From: Streptomyces sp. XM83C
GTDB taxonomy: Bacteria; Actinomycetota; Actinomycetes; Streptomycetales; Streptomycetaceae
DNA length: 43,509 nt
NCBI RefSeq assembly: GCF_023072675.1
Contig: NZ_JALLGL010000012.1
Span: 1-43,509, forward strand
Direction of reading: 5' to 3'
Positions 43,382 to 43,509 of the stretch are shown one piece after another. The notes under the pieces were generated by a model. It saw only the letters and a program-made list of their open reading frames with translations. It made no database searches and had not been told where the DNA came from. Position numbers and translations under genes: made by a program. The stretch's first letter is position 1; each line of letters begins with the position of its first letter.

Positions 43382-43509
43382 GTGTATTGCCCTGAGAGGT
43401 TAGGAACGCGGCTGGCGGGTGGCTGGCCTTTCAGCGCGGTGTGTCCGCGGTGGTGATTGTAGGTGTGCAGCCAGTCGGGGAAGGCGTCGCGTCGTTGTTG
43501 TTCTGACCG
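43378..43509 (-). mobile_element. IS481-family transposase, 3' end (runs off the window)
   Basis: The minus strand encodes the last 43 codons of an integrase-core transposase: AFPDWLHTYNHHRGHTALKG, then QPPASRVPNLSGQYT. This is the typical C-terminus of IS481-type enzymes, including the final Glu region's NHHRGHTAL. The element end with TGTATTGCCCTGAGAGG starts at about 43383, right after CCTAGG. The transposase stop TAG (43378-43380) is supplied by the target site. The rest of the element is beyond the edge. Confidence 0.85.

Overview
The window is very GC-rich, with leaderless and GTG/TTG starts, ZAS-type anti-sigma control, a Wbl protein, DasR sites and sesquiterpene genes. It reads as a piece of a Streptomyces chromosome core. 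The gene order (sigR-rsrA ... cyc1-CYP170 ... nrdABS ... dasR/dasABCD-nagB ... wblE ... sigH-prsH) matches the S. coelicolor region around SCO5216-SCO5244 as I remember it. No tRNA, rRNA or CRISPR array is visible.

Left part (1-7.5 kb): a TetR regulator, a Gdx/SugE-type small multidrug resistance protein, rsgA, aroA and an M50B-type membrane protease on the minus strand, then on the plus strand a SRAP/HMCES-type protease, an alpha/beta hydrolase, and the thiol-stress pair sigR-rsrA. A textbook sigma-R promoter and an in-frame upstream start add exactly 55 residues to SigR.

7.6-15.9 kb: a translationally coupled pair of membrane HD proteins (one intact HD-GYP, one degenerate), a TPR-like protein, peptide deformylase, and the albaflavenone operon (epi-isozizaene synthase and CYP170A-type P450). 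Then comes nrdS, the AraC/GlxA-type last gene of the class Ia ribonucleotide reductase operon.

16-19.9 kb: nrdB and nrdA, preceded by a cobalamin riboswitch and two NrdR boxes spaced 31 bp apart. 19.9-28.8 kb: a sodium/solute symporter with its DUF3311 partner, then the chitin/aminosugar regulon: dasR, the chitobiose transporter dasABC, dasD and nagB. Several DasR operators (dre) are readable, including one upstream of no obvious gene.

29-35.8 kb: the PdtaS-type sensor kinase, wblE with a Crp-like site, a lipid kinase, a small membrane protein, and the stress sigma factor sigH with its RsbW-like anti-sigma factor. 35.5-39.2 kb: a UBP zinc-finger protein, a CPA1 antiporter, a PLP-dependent desulfhydrase/ACC-deaminase-like protein and a peptidoglycan amidase.

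39.6-42.3 kb is the most unusual system: a Family 2B encapsulin shell protein (HK97-fold with an inserted cyclic-nucleotide-binding domain, EshA-like) followed by a polyprenyl diphosphate synthase with a long disordered N-terminus, the expected cargo. This is a predicted terpenoid-precursor nanocompartment. The right edge holds a small zinc-ribbon protein, a DUF952 protein, and the end of an IS481-family transposase inserted at a CCTAGG target on the DUF952 stop codon.
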